64,000 bases of DNA from positions 3,370,208-3,434,207 of the forward strand of contig NZ_CP085167.1 in assembly GCF_022788715.1 (NCBI RefSeq), in the 5' to 3' direction. Positions 1 to 8,962 of the stretch are shown here, one piece after another; within the stretch, counting starts at the first letter, position 1; each line of letters starts with the position of its first letter. The notes under the pieces are model-generated. The model was not told the DNA's origin, did not search any database, and saw only the letters and a program-made list of their open reading frames with translations. This DNA comes from Sulfitobacter sp. DSM 110093 (GTDB lineage Bacteria; Pseudomonadota; Alphaproteobacteria; Rhodobacterales; Rhodobacteraceae). Both the position numbers and the translations under genes were made by a program.

Positions 1-1621
1 CGTAATAGGCCTGCGTCAGCGAGCGTAGGGTACTGATGTTGATTAATTCGGCGTCGTCGGTGCCCGCCGCCTGATCTAACAGCCGGTTCAGATGCGATGT
101 CATCAGCACCTGCCCCTTGGCCAGCGTCAGCCCGGCCGCCTGCGCCGTCTCGCGCAAGGATTCCAGTTTCTCCGGTGAGGGCTCCTCGTGGATGCGGAAC
201 AGCAGCGGCGTTTTCTTTTTCAGCAGCGTCTCGGCAGCGGCGACATTGGCCAGCACCATGAACTCTTCGATCAGCTTATGCGCATCGAGCCGTTCGCGAA
301 AGTTGACCGATTTCACCTTGCCATCGTCGCCCAATTCGATGCGGCGTTCGGGGAGGTCCAATTCCAGTGGCTGACGCTCCGCCCGCGCCAGTTTCAGCGC
401 CCCGTAGGCGGCGTAGAGCGGCTTCAGCACCGGCTCCAACAGAGGTCCGGTTCGGTCATTCGGGTTGCCGTCGATGGCGTCCTGCACCTCTTCGTAATGC
501 AATGACGCGGGCGAGCGCATCAGCCCGCGATGGAACGTATGGCCGATCTTGTTGCCCTTGGCGTCCAGCACCATACGCACGGCGATACAGGCCCGCGGCA
601 CACCCTCGTGCAATGAGCACAGATCCCCCGAAAGGCGGTCGGGCAGCATCGGCACCACGCGGTCAGGAAAATAAGTGGAGTTCCCGCGTTTGCGCGCTTC
701 GTTATCCAGCGCAGAGCCGGGGGTGACATAGGCAGCGACATCCGCAATGGCGACCCAGACGACATGGCCGCCCTCGTTCTTGGGGTCCTCATCCGCATGG
801 GCATAGCAGGCGTCATCGTGGTCACGCGCATCCGACGGGTCGATGGTGACCAGCGGCAGATCACGCAGATCTTCACGGCCCTTGAGGCCCTGCGGCTTGG
901 CGGCGTCAGCTTGTGCCACCACATCATCGGGGAAATCGTCCGGAATACCGTGCTGCTGAATCGCGATAAGCGACACCGCACGCGGCTCTGACGGGTCGCC
1001 CAACCGTTCGACGATGCGGGCACGGGGGGAGCCCATGCGCCCCTTTGGTCCGGCCTGCTCCGCCTCGACCAATTCGCCATCCTTGGCCCCGTGGGTGTGA
1101 TCCGCCCCGACACGCCATTCACGGTCTGCCCCCTTGTCGATCGGCACGATCCGCCCGCCTTCGGCAGCCTTGCGGAAGATGCCCAGCACCTTTTTCGGGT
1201 TGCTGCCAATGCGGCGGATCAGCCGCGCTTCATAATGGTGGTCTTCGCCTTTCACCAACGTTAACCGAGCCAGAATCCGGTCGCCTTCGCCAAGGGCGGG
1301 GTCACTCTCGCGCGGGATCAGCAGCACAACAGGCTCTGTCCCCTCGCCATGCCATTCCATCGGCTTGGCAAACAGATCGCCATCCTTGTCCGGCCCGGTG
1401 ACCAACAGCACAGAGACCGGCGGCAAGCGATCCGGGTCTTGATAGCTGCGCTTGCGCTTCTCCAGATGGCCTTCGGCCTCCAGCTCTTTCAGCACGCGCT
1501 TCAGATCGATCCGCGCGGCACCTTTGATGCCAAAGGCTTTGGCGATGTCGCGCTTCGCGGTCAGCGTGGGGTTCTGTTCGATCCAGTCAAGGATCTCGGA
1601 TTTGCTGGGTATCTTGCTCAT
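1..1621 (-). CDS. rnr: Ribonuclease R, C-terminal part beyond window edge
   Basis: Processive 3'-to-5' exoribonuclease of the RNB family that degrades structured RNA in the cytosol. About 540 residues are visible; the gene runs off the left edge, so the S1 domain is not seen. The first ~70 residues (starting MSKIPSKSEILDWIEQNP) look like the N-terminal winged helix, followed by OB/cold-shock-like domains and then the RNB core. The core carries TIDPSDARDHDDACY at about residues 260-274, whose aspartates bind catalytic magnesium in this family. The start ATG at 1621 gives the usual N-terminus. It is followed downstream of its own start by an unrelated minus-strand gene set, with no overlap. The family call is secure; RNase R rather than RNase II is inferred from the long N-terminal extension. 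Confidence 0.93.
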   Translation of the reverse strand, partial: MSKIPSKSEILDWIEQNPTLTAKRDIAKAFGIKGAARIDLKRVLKELEAEGHLEKRKRSYQDPDRLPPVSVLLVTGPDKDGDLFAKPMEWHGEGTEPVVLLIPRESDPALGEGDRILARLTLVKGEDHHYEARLIRRIGSNPKKVLGIFRKAAEGGRIVPIDKGADREWRVGADHTHGAKDGELVEAEQAGPKGRMGSPRARIVERLGDPSEPRAVSLIAIQQHGIPDDFPDDVVAQADAAKPQGLKGREDLRDLPLVTIDPSDARDHDDACYAHADEDPKNEGGHVVWVAIADVAAYVTPGSALDNEARKRGNSTYFPDRVVPMLPDRLSGDLCSLHEGVPRACIAVRMVLDAKGNKIGHTFHRGLMRSPASLHYEEVQDAIDGNPNDRTGPLLEPVLKPLYAAYGALKLARAERQPLELDLPERRIELGDDGKVKSVNFRERLDAHKLIEEFMVLANVAAAETLLKKKTPLLFRIHEEPSPEKLESLRETAQAAGLTLAKGQVLMTSHLNRLLDQAAGTDDAELINISTLRSLTQAYY

Positions 1622-1653
1622 ATCTCAGCAGGTAGCACGCAGCCCCCCTGTCG

Positions 1654-2223
1654 TCATGGCAAATCGTGAATTTCGTCCACGTCAGCAAGGGAGGAGACTT
1701 CGGCGATGCGGTATCCCGGCAGGCTCGCGCGGCTGTCGGCCAGCGCATGCGGGCCGGACCAGCGCACGCCGTCGAACAGGCTGGGCGGTGCGCGGCGTGG
1801 GTGTTTCAGGCCAACGAGCCAGTAGCCGCCGTCAGGTGCGGGACCAAACACAGCATCATGGCCGCCAAGCGCCGCGAAGGCCCGCGCAAGTTCCTTGCGG
1901 TTAACCCCCGGAATATCCGCCCCGATCACGCAAGCCGGCCCCGGTGCCGCGCGCAGCATCCGCGCCATACGATCACCAAGGTTGCCCCTGCCCTGCGGCC
2001 ATCGTGGTAGATGCGCGGGCCACACACGGCTTTGCAGCCCTTCGACATCCGGCGCGACAGCCAGCACCACTTGCCACCGCGGATCTGCGATCCGGCGCAA
2101 CAAGCGGCGGGTTTGATGACGAAACCACCACGCAGCACCGACCATCCCGATGTCGCGGCCCAGCCGGGTTTTCACCCGACCGGGATGCGGTTCTTTCACC
2201 ATAACGATGAGCGTTGGTTTCAC
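1654..2223 (-). CDS. DUF2064 / TIGR04282-type glycosyltransferase-like protein
   Basis: A 189-residue protein of the small GT-A-like family annotated as TIGR04282 or DUF2064. It begins [20 protein letters not shown], the nucleotide-binding start typical of this family, and has [10 protein letters not shown] near residue 95 and [12 protein letters not shown] near residue 127, matching the Asp-containing motifs of nucleotidyl/glycosyl transferases. Its biochemical substrate is not established by the sequence; some relatives are linked to arsenosugar synthesis, but nothing nearby supports that here. The start codon overlaps the dapE stop by four bases (ATGA), so it is probably translated from the dapE transcript. 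Whether it has a role in cell-envelope or lysine metabolism is unknown. Confidence 0.78.
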   Translation of the reverse strand: MKPTLIVMVKEPHPGRVKTRLGRDIGMVGAAWWFRHQTRRLLRRIADPRWQVVLAVAPDVEGLQSRVWPAHLPRWPQGRGNLGDRMARMLRAAPGPACVIGADIPGVNRKELARAFAALGGHDAVFGPAPDGGYWLVGLKHPRRAPPSLFDGVRWSGPHALADSRASLPGYRIAEVSSLADVDEIHDLP

Positions 2224-3365
2224 GTGAAATAATTCCGCAGCACGCGCGCGTAGATGGATTTAAGCTGGTGGATATGCTCGACCCGCACATGTTCATCGAC
2301 TTGGTGCATGGATTGACCGACCAGACCGAACTCCACCACCGGGCAATGCGCCTTGACGAAACGCGCATCCGAGGTGCCACCGGTGGTCGAAAGCTCTGGT
2401 TTTACGCCCGTCTCAGCCTCGACCGCGCCTGAGATCAGATCAGATAGCGCGCCCGGCGGCGTGATAAAGCTTTCGCCCGAAATCTTAATTTGCACATCCA
2501 CCTGCACGCCAAACTCGGCTGCGATTTTATCCGCCTCGCTGCGCAGCCAATCACTTAGGCCGTCGCCGGAATGGTGGTCGTTGAACCGAATATTCACCGC
2601 ACCGCGACATTGGGCCGGGATTACATTGGTGGCTTTGTTGCCAGTGTCGACCGTCACAACCGCCAGCGTGGAAGGATCAAAATGATCGCTGCCCTGATCC
2701 AACTCATGGCTCGCCAAACGGTCCATCAGCCGCATCATCGCAGGCAGCGGGTTGTTGGCCCGGTGCGGATAGGCCGCGTGGCCCTGTTTACCCGTCACCT
2801 TGAAATGCGCATTCATCGAGCCCCGTCGCCCGATCTTGATCATGTCGCCCATCGTCTCTGGGCAGGTCGGCTCGCCCACCAGACAGACATCCATGCGCTC
2901 CCCGTTTTCGGCCATGTAGTCCAGCAATGCCGTTGTTCCGTCGACGGCGTCACCCTCTTCATCCCCAGTGATCGCCAGCACGACAGACCCATCTGGCGGT
3001 GTGTCACCCACGAAATCCACCGCCGCCGCAACAAAGGCCGCCACGCCCGATTTCATATCAGTGGTGCCACGGCCATACATGATGCCGTCTTTCACTTCGG
3101 CACCAAAGGGCAGCACGGACCAATCCGCTTCGTCTCCGATTGGCACCACATCGGTGTGCCCGTTAAAGCCGAAGGACTTGTGGTTGTCCTTCTTCCCCCA
3201 GCGAGCAAAGAGGTTGCAAACACCGCCCCGGTCAACCCGCGTGCAGTCAAACCCAGCGGCACCCAAAACTTCCTCCAGCACTTCAAGCGCGCCGTCGTTG
3301 ATGGGGGTCACAGAGGCGCAGCGCACCAGTTTCGCGGTGAGTTCAGCAGGATCGAGACCGGACAT
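2220..3365 (-). CDS. dapE: Succinyl-diaminopimelate desuccinylase
   Basis: Zinc peptidase (M20 family) that removes succinate from N-succinyl-LL-2,6-diaminopimelate in the succinylase branch of lysine and peptidoglycan precursor synthesis. The 381 residues match the usual length. FNGHTDVVP near residue 68, [11 protein letters not shown] near 100 and [10 protein letters not shown] near 133 carry the histidine, aspartates and glutamates that bind zinc and act in catalysis. A good ribosome site (AAGGAG) precedes the ATG at 3365. The gene is on the same strand as dapD at 4216-5043, with two small genes in between, so the pathway is loosely clustered. It overlaps the DUF2064 gene by four bases. 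Confidence 0.96.
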   Translation of the reverse strand: MSGLDPAELTAKLVRCASVTPINDGALEVLEEVLGAAGFDCTRVDRGGVCNLFARWGKKDNHKSFGFNGHTDVVPIGDEADWSVLPFGAEVKDGIMYGRGTTDMKSGVAAFVAAAVDFVGDTPPDGSVVLAITGDEEGDAVDGTTALLDYMAENGERMDVCLVGEPTCPETMGDMIKIGRRGSMNAHFKVTGKQGHAAYPHRANNPLPAMMRLMDRLASHELDQGSDHFDPSTLAVVTVDTGNKATNVIPAQCRGAVNIRFNDHHSGDGLSDWLRSEADKIAAEFGVQVDVQIKISGESFITPPGALSDLISGAVEAETGVKPELSTTGGTSDARFVKAHCPVVEFGLVGQSMHQVDEHVRVEHIHQLKSIYARVLRNYFT

Positions 3366-3490
3366 TTCGGCTCCTTTTCAGGGTATTTCGCGTTTCCCGA
3401 TACTTTTGTGGGGAAAAACCCAAGATGCCAAGGGGGGCCAGCGCAAATCCCCGCGAGGATCAGCTTTGAAGTCGCAATGCGATTGAAATG

Positions 3491-3829
3491 TCAGTCGAAG
3501 AATGGCGTCATCTGCGCGACGATGACCGAATTCTCTTCCAAAGCGCGTTGCATGAGTTCGCGTTCTTCGCCCTCGATCTCCTGACCTTCGGCCTCGCGCT
3601 CTTCCAGCGTGCCATAGCCGGTCACGTCCAGCGGATTGGTATCGGCTTGTTTTAGGATCGCCACGGTTTCGCGAACTGCTTCGGCTTCATCAATGCCAGA
3701 TGCAAAACACATCAGCGCGGCACCGGTTGCATTTTCGGGCAAGCCATCACCGTCTTTGCGCCCGATCTGCACCAAAAGGGTAAAGACCTGCTGGCGCGAA
3801 GGTTTTTTGGTTTTCTTAGTTTCAGACAT
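3491..3829 (-). CDS. Small acidic conserved hypothetical protein
   Basis: A 112-residue acidic protein with no membrane segment and no motif I recognise. It starts MSETKKTKKPSRQQVFTLLV and contains an Glu-rich stretch near residues 77-92 (EEREAEGQEIEGEERELMQ), probably helical. Codon use matches the neighbours and it sits on the same strand between dapE and dapD with no competing frame, so it looks real. No strong Shine-Dalgarno is seen upstream of the ATG at 3829. A function in diaminopimelate synthesis would be a guess from position only. Confidence 0.65.
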   Translation of the reverse strand: MSETKKTKKPSRQQVFTLLVQIGRKDGDGLPENATGAALMCFASGIDEAEAVRETVAILKQADTNPLDVTGYGTLEEREAEGQEIEGEERELMQRALEENSVIVAQMTPFFD

Positions 3830-3885
3830 GATTAAGGCCGCCGATTGCTTTCGGCAGCCCTAACCTTTTCGCTTAGACTTGGAAA

Positions 3886-3899
3886 GGGGCCGCAGCCCC
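3886..3899 (-). terminator. Possible terminator after GlsB/YeaQ gene
   Basis: A short GC hairpin (GGGGC, four-base loop, GCCCC) lies just past the minus-strand stop at 3905 and is followed on that strand by CCTTTCC rather than a full T-tract. It may act as a weak terminator. Confidence 0.35.
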
Positions 3900-3904
3900 C
3901 GCCG

Positions 3905-4159
3905 TTATGACTTGCCGCGCACCATCCGGGTGACCCAGATCAACAGACATGCACCGATCACACCGACGACGAGTTGACCCAACCAACCGCCCAGCGTGCT
4001 GCCGACGATCAGAACCAAAAGCCAGTTCGCGACCAAGGCACCGACGATGCCGAGGATGATGTTCATGATCAGACCCATGTCCGACTTCATGATTTTTTCC
4101 GCGATCCAGCCTGCAAGGCCACCTACGATGATTGCGGCAAACCAACCAATACCAGTCAT
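3905..4159 (-). CDS. GlsB/YeaQ/YmgE family stress membrane protein
   Basis: An 84-residue, three-helix, glycine-rich inner-membrane protein of the transglycosylase-associated (GlsB/YeaQ/YmgE) family. Hydrophobic segments lie at about residues 3-18 (IGWFAAIIVGGLAGWIAE), 28-50 and 57-78. GGLAGWIAEKIMKSDMGLIMNIILGIVGA is split over the first two and is typical of the family. The exact function is unknown; members are commonly induced by general or envelope stress. A clear AAGGAG ribosome site precedes the ATG at 4159. It lies between dapD and the small acidic gene on the same strand. Confidence 0.85.
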   Translation of the reverse strand: MTGIGWFAAIIVGGLAGWIAEKIMKSDMGLIMNIILGIVGALVANWLLVLIVGSTLGGWLGQLVVGVIGACLLIWVTRMVRGKS

Positions 4160-4215
4160 GTCGTTAATCTCCTTTAAATTCAGGGATCAACGCCATGACC
4201 GGGCATTTGGTTCCC

Positions 4216-5043
4216 TCAGTCGCGCAGCAACTCGTTGATCGAGGTCTTGGAGCGGGTCTTGGCGTCCACCCGTTTTACGATCACGGCGCAATAAAGGTTC
4301 ACGTTGTTTTTCGACGGCATGGTGCCTGCAACAACAACCGACCCTGCGGGCACTTCGCCATACATGATCTCACCGGTTTCGCGGTCGACGATTTTGGTCG
4401 ACTGGCCGATGAACACGCCCATGCCCAGCACCGAACCTTCGCGCACGATGCAGCCTTCGACGACTTCCGAACGCGCGCCGATAAAGCAGTTGTCTTCGAT
4501 GATGGTCGGACCTGCCTGCATCGGCTCCAACACGCCGCCAATGCCAACGCCGCCCGAGAGGTGCACGTTTTTGCCGATCTGCGCGCAGGAGCCGACGGTG
4601 GCCCATGTATCAACCATGGTGCCAGAGTCGACATAGGCGCCGATGTTCACGAAAGACGGCATCAGCACCACGCCGGGCGCGATATAGGCCGAGCGGCGCA
4701 CCACGCAGTTCGGCACGGCGCGGAAACCGGCCTCTTTCCACTCGGCATCGCCCCAGCCTTTGAACTTGTTGTCGACCTTGTCCCACCAGCCAGCGCCCTG
4801 CGGGCCGCCTTCTTGATGTTCCATATCCTTGATGCGGAAGCCCAGCAGCACGGCCTTTTTGGCCCACTGATTGACCTTCCAGTTGCCGTCGTCTTGCTTT
4901 TCGGCCACGCGCAGTTGGCCGCTGTCGAGCGCGTTCAGCGTCTCTTCGATGGCGTCGCGGGTCTCTCCGGTGGTGGCGGATGTGATCTGGTCGCGGGTAT
5001 CCCAAGCGGCTTCGATGGCGGTTTCAAGTTGGGCGTTGGACAT
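4216..5043 (-). CDS. dapD: Tetrahydrodipicolinate N-succinyltransferase
   Basis: Transfers succinyl from succinyl-CoA to tetrahydrodipicolinate in the diaminopimelate/lysine pathway. The C-terminal half is a left-handed beta-helix built from hexapeptide repeats ([16 protein letters not shown], then [20 protein letters not shown]), as expected for this trimeric enzyme. I set the start at 5043 ([18 protein letters not shown]), giving 275 residues, equal to the family norm of about 274; an in-frame ATG 51 bases upstream would add residues that do not resemble the family. Same strand as dapE, which catalyses the next-but-one step. Confidence 0.96.
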   Translation of the reverse strand: MSNAQLETAIEAAWDTRDQITSATTGETRDAIEETLNALDSGQLRVAEKQDDGNWKVNQWAKKAVLLGFRIKDMEHQEGGPQGAGWWDKVDNKFKGWGDAEWKEAGFRAVPNCVVRRSAYIAPGVVLMPSFVNIGAYVDSGTMVDTWATVGSCAQIGKNVHLSGGVGIGGVLEPMQAGPTIIEDNCFIGARSEVVEGCIVREGSVLGMGVFIGQSTKIVDRETGEIMYGEVPAGSVVVAGTMPSKNNVNLYCAVIVKRVDAKTRSKTSINELLRD

Positions 5044-5215
5044 GGGGCAAGTCTCCGAATGTGAAAAGGCCTTTTGAGGGCTATAGCCTCGCACCGCCGA
5101 GGGTGCAATTGCCGGGCGATGAGGGGCGTGGTCATTCTGTGATCAACAATGCATGTTGACCTAAGCGACCATCGCGCCACCTGAGCCAAGCCCTAGACCA
5201 AGGAAAGACCCGAGG

Positions 5216-6079
5216 ATGACCGAGGAACACCGCCACCCCCTGCGCCGCGCCAATGTCGATCGCGCCAAGGCCCAAGACGCCCCCGACACGCCGCAAACCC
5301 GCGCGCCTGCCTACCGTCTGGCCTTTACCGACGATGACTTCATGTGCCGTGATGAGCTGCGCCCGGTGCGCCTGCAACTGGAACTGCTCAAGCCCGAACT
5401 GCTGCTCGATGCCCACGGCATCCAATCGACCATCGTGCTCTTTGGCGGCGCGCGCATTCCTGCACCAGCCGAGAAACACACCGCCCGCACCAAAACGTTG
5501 GCCGATCTGTCGCGTTTTTATGACGAGACGCGCACCTTTGCCCGGCTGATGACCGAAAAATCGATGGAGACTGGCGGCGTGGAAAACGTCATCGTCACCG
5601 GCGGCGGGCCGGGTGTGATGGAGGCAGGCAACCGTGGCGCGTTGGATGCGGGCGGCCACTCCATCGGCCTGAACATCGTTCTGCCGTTTGAGCAAGCACC
5701 CAACGAATATGTCACGCCGGAGCTTTGCTTTAACTTCCACTATTTCGCGATCCGCAAGATGCACTTCCTGATGCGCGCCCGCGCGATCTGCGTCTTCCCC
5801 GGCGGGTTCGGCACCATGGACGAGCTCTTTGAGGCGCTGACGCTGATCCAGACCGGCCGCATGAACCGCGTGCCCTTCCTCCTGTTCGGGCGTGAGTTCT
5901 GGGAAAAGATCATCAACTGGGACGCGCTGGCCGATGCCGGAACGATCTCTGCCGAAGACCTTGACCTGTTCCGCTTTGTCGAAAGCGCGGATGAGGCGAT
6001 GGAGGTGATCGAGAATTGGGAGACCGCCCCCGCACGCGAACATGTGCCGGGCCGGGAAGAGGTCGAAGATCATGGCTGA
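5216..6079 (+). CDS. LOG family protein (TIGR00730, Rossmann fold)
   Basis: A 287-residue member of the LOG family, whose plant and bacterial members cleave ribose-5-phosphate from cytokinin nucleotides or AMP-type nucleotides. The signature motifs are visible: VTGGGPGVMEAGNRGA near residues 126-141 and CVFPGGFGTMDELFEA near 196-211 (the PGGxGTxxE motif). The N-terminal ~75 residues are an extension seen in the longer class of these proteins. AAGGAAAG precedes the ATG at 5216. It stands alone between dapD (divergent) and a nitronate monooxygenase-like gene (convergent). The physiological substrate is unknown. Confidence 0.85.
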   Translation: MTEEHRHPLRRANVDRAKAQDAPDTPQTRAPAYRLAFTDDDFMCRDELRPVRLQLELLKPELLLDAHGIQSTIVLFGGARIPAPAEKHTARTKTLADLSRFYDETRTFARLMTEKSMETGGVENVIVTGGGPGVMEAGNRGALDAGGHSIGLNIVLPFEQAPNEYVTPELCFNFHYFAIRKMHFLMRARAICVFPGGFGTMDELFEALTLIQTGRMNRVPFLLFGREFWEKIINWDALADAGTISAEDLDLFRFVESADEAMEVIENWETAPAREHVPGREEVEDHG

Positions 6080-6099
6080 TCGGGCTTTGCCCGGCCATG

Positions 6100-7065
6100 T
6101 CACCGGGTAAAGGTCTGATCCAAGGCCACTTCGGCCCCTTGGACAATATCGCGCAGGATGTCGGCGGCGGGTTTGACCGCGCCGATCAACCCTGCGACCT
6201 CTCCGACAAAGGCGTTGGCGGTGCGGGCATCGCCCTCTGCCACCGCCGCCTGCCAACGTGGCAACTCCTGCGCCAGCGCGGCGCGCAGCCCGTCGGGGTC
6301 ATCATGCCAGCGGTCGGTGAACTCATTGCGCAGCACGCGGCCCGTGTAGCGTTTGGGCCAGTCATAGCCGCGCATGATGTCGGTCACCGTGCTGCGCAGC
6401 GTGTCATCGCCACTGGCCTCAATCGCGGCCTTTAGCATCGCGGGATGCACCAGCGCCTCTTCCGAGGCCCAGAAACGCGAGCCGACGACCACCCCATCGG
6501 CCCCGAGCATCAGCGCCGCAGCCAACCCGCGCCCGTCACCCACACCGCCTGCCACACAAAGTAACGTGTCGGGCGCATGGCGGGCGATGTGATCCGCGAT
6601 TTCGGGCACCAGCGTAAAGGTCGCGCGTTTTTCGCCGTGGCCACCGGCTTCGGCCCCTTGGGCGACAATGATTTCTGCCCCCAGATCAATCGCATGGGCG
6701 GCATCGCGCAGGGTTTGCACCTGACAGATCAGCGGCACTTTGGCCGCTTGGATCGCGGGGACGAACTCTGCCGGATCGCCGAACGAAAGAAAGACCGCCG
6801 CCGGGTCGCGGGCGAGAACCTGCTCCAACGCCTGCGGATGCTCCCGCAGTTTCCAAGTGATGAAACCGCAGCCGACCGATTGGTTGCCCGCCAGATCCAA
6901 CTGCTCAGCGATCCAACCGCCCGCGTCATAGGCACCGCCGATCATACCCAAGCCCCCCGCGCTTGAGACCGCAGCCGCCAGCCGCCCGCCCGCCGCAAAA
7001 GCCATGGGCGCTTGGATGATCGGATGGCTGATCCCCAGCCGTTTGGTCAAACGCGTGGTCAGCAT
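6100..7065 (-). CDS. Nitronate monooxygenase-like FMN protein
   Basis: FMN-dependent TIM-barrel protein of the 2-nitropropane dioxygenase / nitronate monooxygenase family, 321 residues. [20 protein letters not shown] at about residues 18-37 and [10 protein letters not shown] near 175-184 (with the conserved catalytic-type histidine) are visible, followed by [28 protein letters not shown], which forms the FMN phosphate site, in two contiguous halves near 206-234. Family members oxidise alkyl nitronates, for example propionate 3-nitronate, but several are only distantly related, so the reaction is inferred. It begins four bases from the stop of the downstream-lying GMC gene on the same strand and may be cotranscribed with it. 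Confidence 0.8.
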   Translation of the reverse strand: MLTTRLTKRLGISHPIIQAPMAFAAGGRLAAAVSSAGGLGMIGGAYDAGGWIAEQLDLAGNQSVGCGFITWKLREHPQALEQVLARDPAAVFLSFGDPAEFVPAIQAAKVPLICQVQTLRDAAHAIDLGAEIIVAQGAEAGGHGEKRATFTLVPEIADHIARHAPDTLLCVAGGVGDGRGLAAALMLGADGVVVGSRFWASEEALVHPAMLKAAIEASGDDTLRSTVTDIMRGYDWPKRYTGRVLRNEFTDRWHDDPDGLRAALAQELPRWQAAVAEGDARTANAFVGEVAGLIGAVKPAADILRDIVQGAEVALDQTFTR

Positions 7066-7068
7066 CCC

Positions 7069-8682
7069 CTACCGCCCCGCCAGAATGGCGTCAGCGGCCT
7101 TTTCGGCGATCATCACCGTCGGCGAAGCCGTGTTGCCTGAGACGATCTTGGGCATGATCGAGGCATCAATCACCCGCAGTCCCTGCAACCCGTGCACCCG
7201 CAGATCGGCATCGACCACCGCCATTGGATCGCTGCCCATCTTGCAGGTGCCAACGGGGTGAAAGATCGTCGTGGCAATATCGCGCGCTTTGTCGAGCAGG
7301 TCTTCATCGCTCTGCACGGCCGGGCCGGGCAAGATTTCTTCGGGCGTGTAGGGGTGCAGCGCCTTGGCTGTCATAATGTGCCGCGCCTGCTTCATGGCCG
7401 CGACCGCGACGCGCTTGTCGCTCTCGGCGGAAAGATAGTTCAGGCGTATGTCGGGCTGAACCGCACTGTCGCGGCTGGTCAGATGGCAAGAGCCGATACT
7501 CTCGGGCCGCAGGTTGCAGACCGAAACGGTAATCGCCGGGAACGGGTGCAACTGATCGCCCAGCTTGTCGGTCGACAGGGGCTGCACGTGGTATTCCAGA
7601 TCGGGCGTCTCAAGCGCCGGATCGGACTTTGTGAACATGCCGAACTGGCTGGGCGCCATCGCCAATGGGCCGCTGCGCCGCATGAGATATTCCAGCCCCA
7701 TGCGCCCCTTCCCCCAAAGCGAATGGGTCATCGTGTTGAGCGTTTTGGTGTTCTGCACCTTATAGACGGTGCGGATCTGCAAATGGTCCTGAAGGTTCTC
7801 CCCCACGCCGGGCAGTTCATGCAACGTAGTGATGCCCATGCCACTCAAGAGCTCGCTTTGTCCAATGCCCGAGAGTTCGAGGATCTTGGGTGAGTTAATC
7901 GCCCCCGCCGACAACAGCACTTCGCCCTCGGCCACGGCGCGAAGGGCGCGGCCTTCGTGGGTAAAGCGCACGCCGGTCACGCGCTTGCCCTCCAGGATCA
8001 GCCCATTGGTATGGGCATGTGTCATCACCCGCAGGTTGGGCCGCTGCATCGCGGGGCGCAAGAAACCACGCGCCGTGTTCCAGCGCACACCGCCATGTTG
8101 GTTGACCTCAAAAAAGCCCGAGCCTTCGTTGTCGCCATCGTTGAAATCGGCACGCGGTTCGATCCCGAACTCCCGCGCGCCGTCCTGCACGGCCTCCAGA
8201 ATGTCCCACCGCAGGCGCTGTTTGCTGACCTTCCACTCGCCGCCAGCGCTGTGCATGACGTTGCCACCCGCGTGGTGATCCTCGGACTTGAGGAAATAGG
8301 GCAGCACGTCGTCCCAGCTCCACCCGGTGTTGCCAAGCTGCCGCCAATGGTCATAGTCCGCCGCCTGCCCGCGCATGTAGATCATGCCGTTGATGGAGCT
8401 ACAGCCGCCCAGCACCTTGCCGCGCGGATAGGTCAGAGAGCGCCCATTCAACCCCGGCTCAGGGGCGGTTTTCATCATCCAATCAGTGCGCGGATTGCCG
8501 ATGCAATAGAGATACCCCACCGGCACCTTCACCCAGTGGTAGTTGTCATCCCCCCCGGCCTCGAGCAGCAGGACGTTATTGGTAGGATCAGCACTGAGAC
8601 GGTTGGCAAGTACACAGCCTGCGGTGCCTGCACCGACGATGATATAATCATAATGGCCGTCTAGCTGTGTCTCATCATGCAT
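7069..8682 (-). CDS. GMC family FAD-dependent oxidoreductase (choline-dehydrogenase-like)
   Basis: Flavoprotein of the glucose-methanol-choline family that oxidises an alcohol. The FAD-binding [19 protein letters not shown] starts near residue 10, the second signature [15 protein letters not shown] near 85-99, and the C-terminal HPVGTCKMG plus [16 protein letters not shown] carry the catalytic histidine and asparagine. I chose the ATG at 8682, which follows GGGAGGGG at good spacing and gives 537 residues, the family norm. A longer frame to 8865 would add about 60 residues upstream of the flavin motif and lacks support. The substrate is not predictable; it precedes the nitronate monooxygenase-like gene. 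Confidence 0.88.
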   Translation of the reverse strand: MHDETQLDGHYDYIIVGAGTAGCVLANRLSADPTNNVLLLEAGGDDNYHWVKVPVGYLYCIGNPRTDWMMKTAPEPGLNGRSLTYPRGKVLGGCSSINGMIYMRGQAADYDHWRQLGNTGWSWDDVLPYFLKSEDHHAGGNVMHSAGGEWKVSKQRLRWDILEAVQDGAREFGIEPRADFNDGDNEGSGFFEVNQHGGVRWNTARGFLRPAMQRPNLRVMTHAHTNGLILEGKRVTGVRFTHEGRALRAVAEGEVLLSAGAINSPKILELSGIGQSELLSGMGITTLHELPGVGENLQDHLQIRTVYKVQNTKTLNTMTHSLWGKGRMGLEYLMRRSGPLAMAPSQFGMFTKSDPALETPDLEYHVQPLSTDKLGDQLHPFPAITVSVCNLRPESIGSCHLTSRDSAVQPDIRLNYLSAESDKRVAVAAMKQARHIMTAKALHPYTPEEILPGPAVQSDEDLLDKARDIATTIFHPVGTCKMGSDPMAVVDADLRVHGLQGLRVIDASIMPKIVSGNTASPTVMIAEKAADAILAGR

Positions 8683-8962
8683 GGTGATCCCCTCCCAATA
8701 TGCCTGCGCCGCCTCCCGGCTCGATATTGGTAGAGCGCCCGGCGACAGGTCACAATCCCTGCCGTAAATGAGGGCACCGCCCCCTTTGCCGACCTTTTGC
8801 CACAAAGCCACATTTGCTGCGCTTCGCGTCCCCATTGCATCCGTTTGTTGCTTTTTTTGGCCCACAGGTGAATATGACCAGATTGGATATACTGCCCCGA
8901 AGCGCTAGATTTTCCCTTTAAGGAAGAGAATTTTATCGCCGCGCGGTGGCTAAATACGAAGG

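Noticed and set aside
8683..8865. N-terminal extension of the GMC oxidoreductase
   Set aside because: The internal ATG at 8682 has a strong ribosome site and gives the normal distance to the FAD motif.
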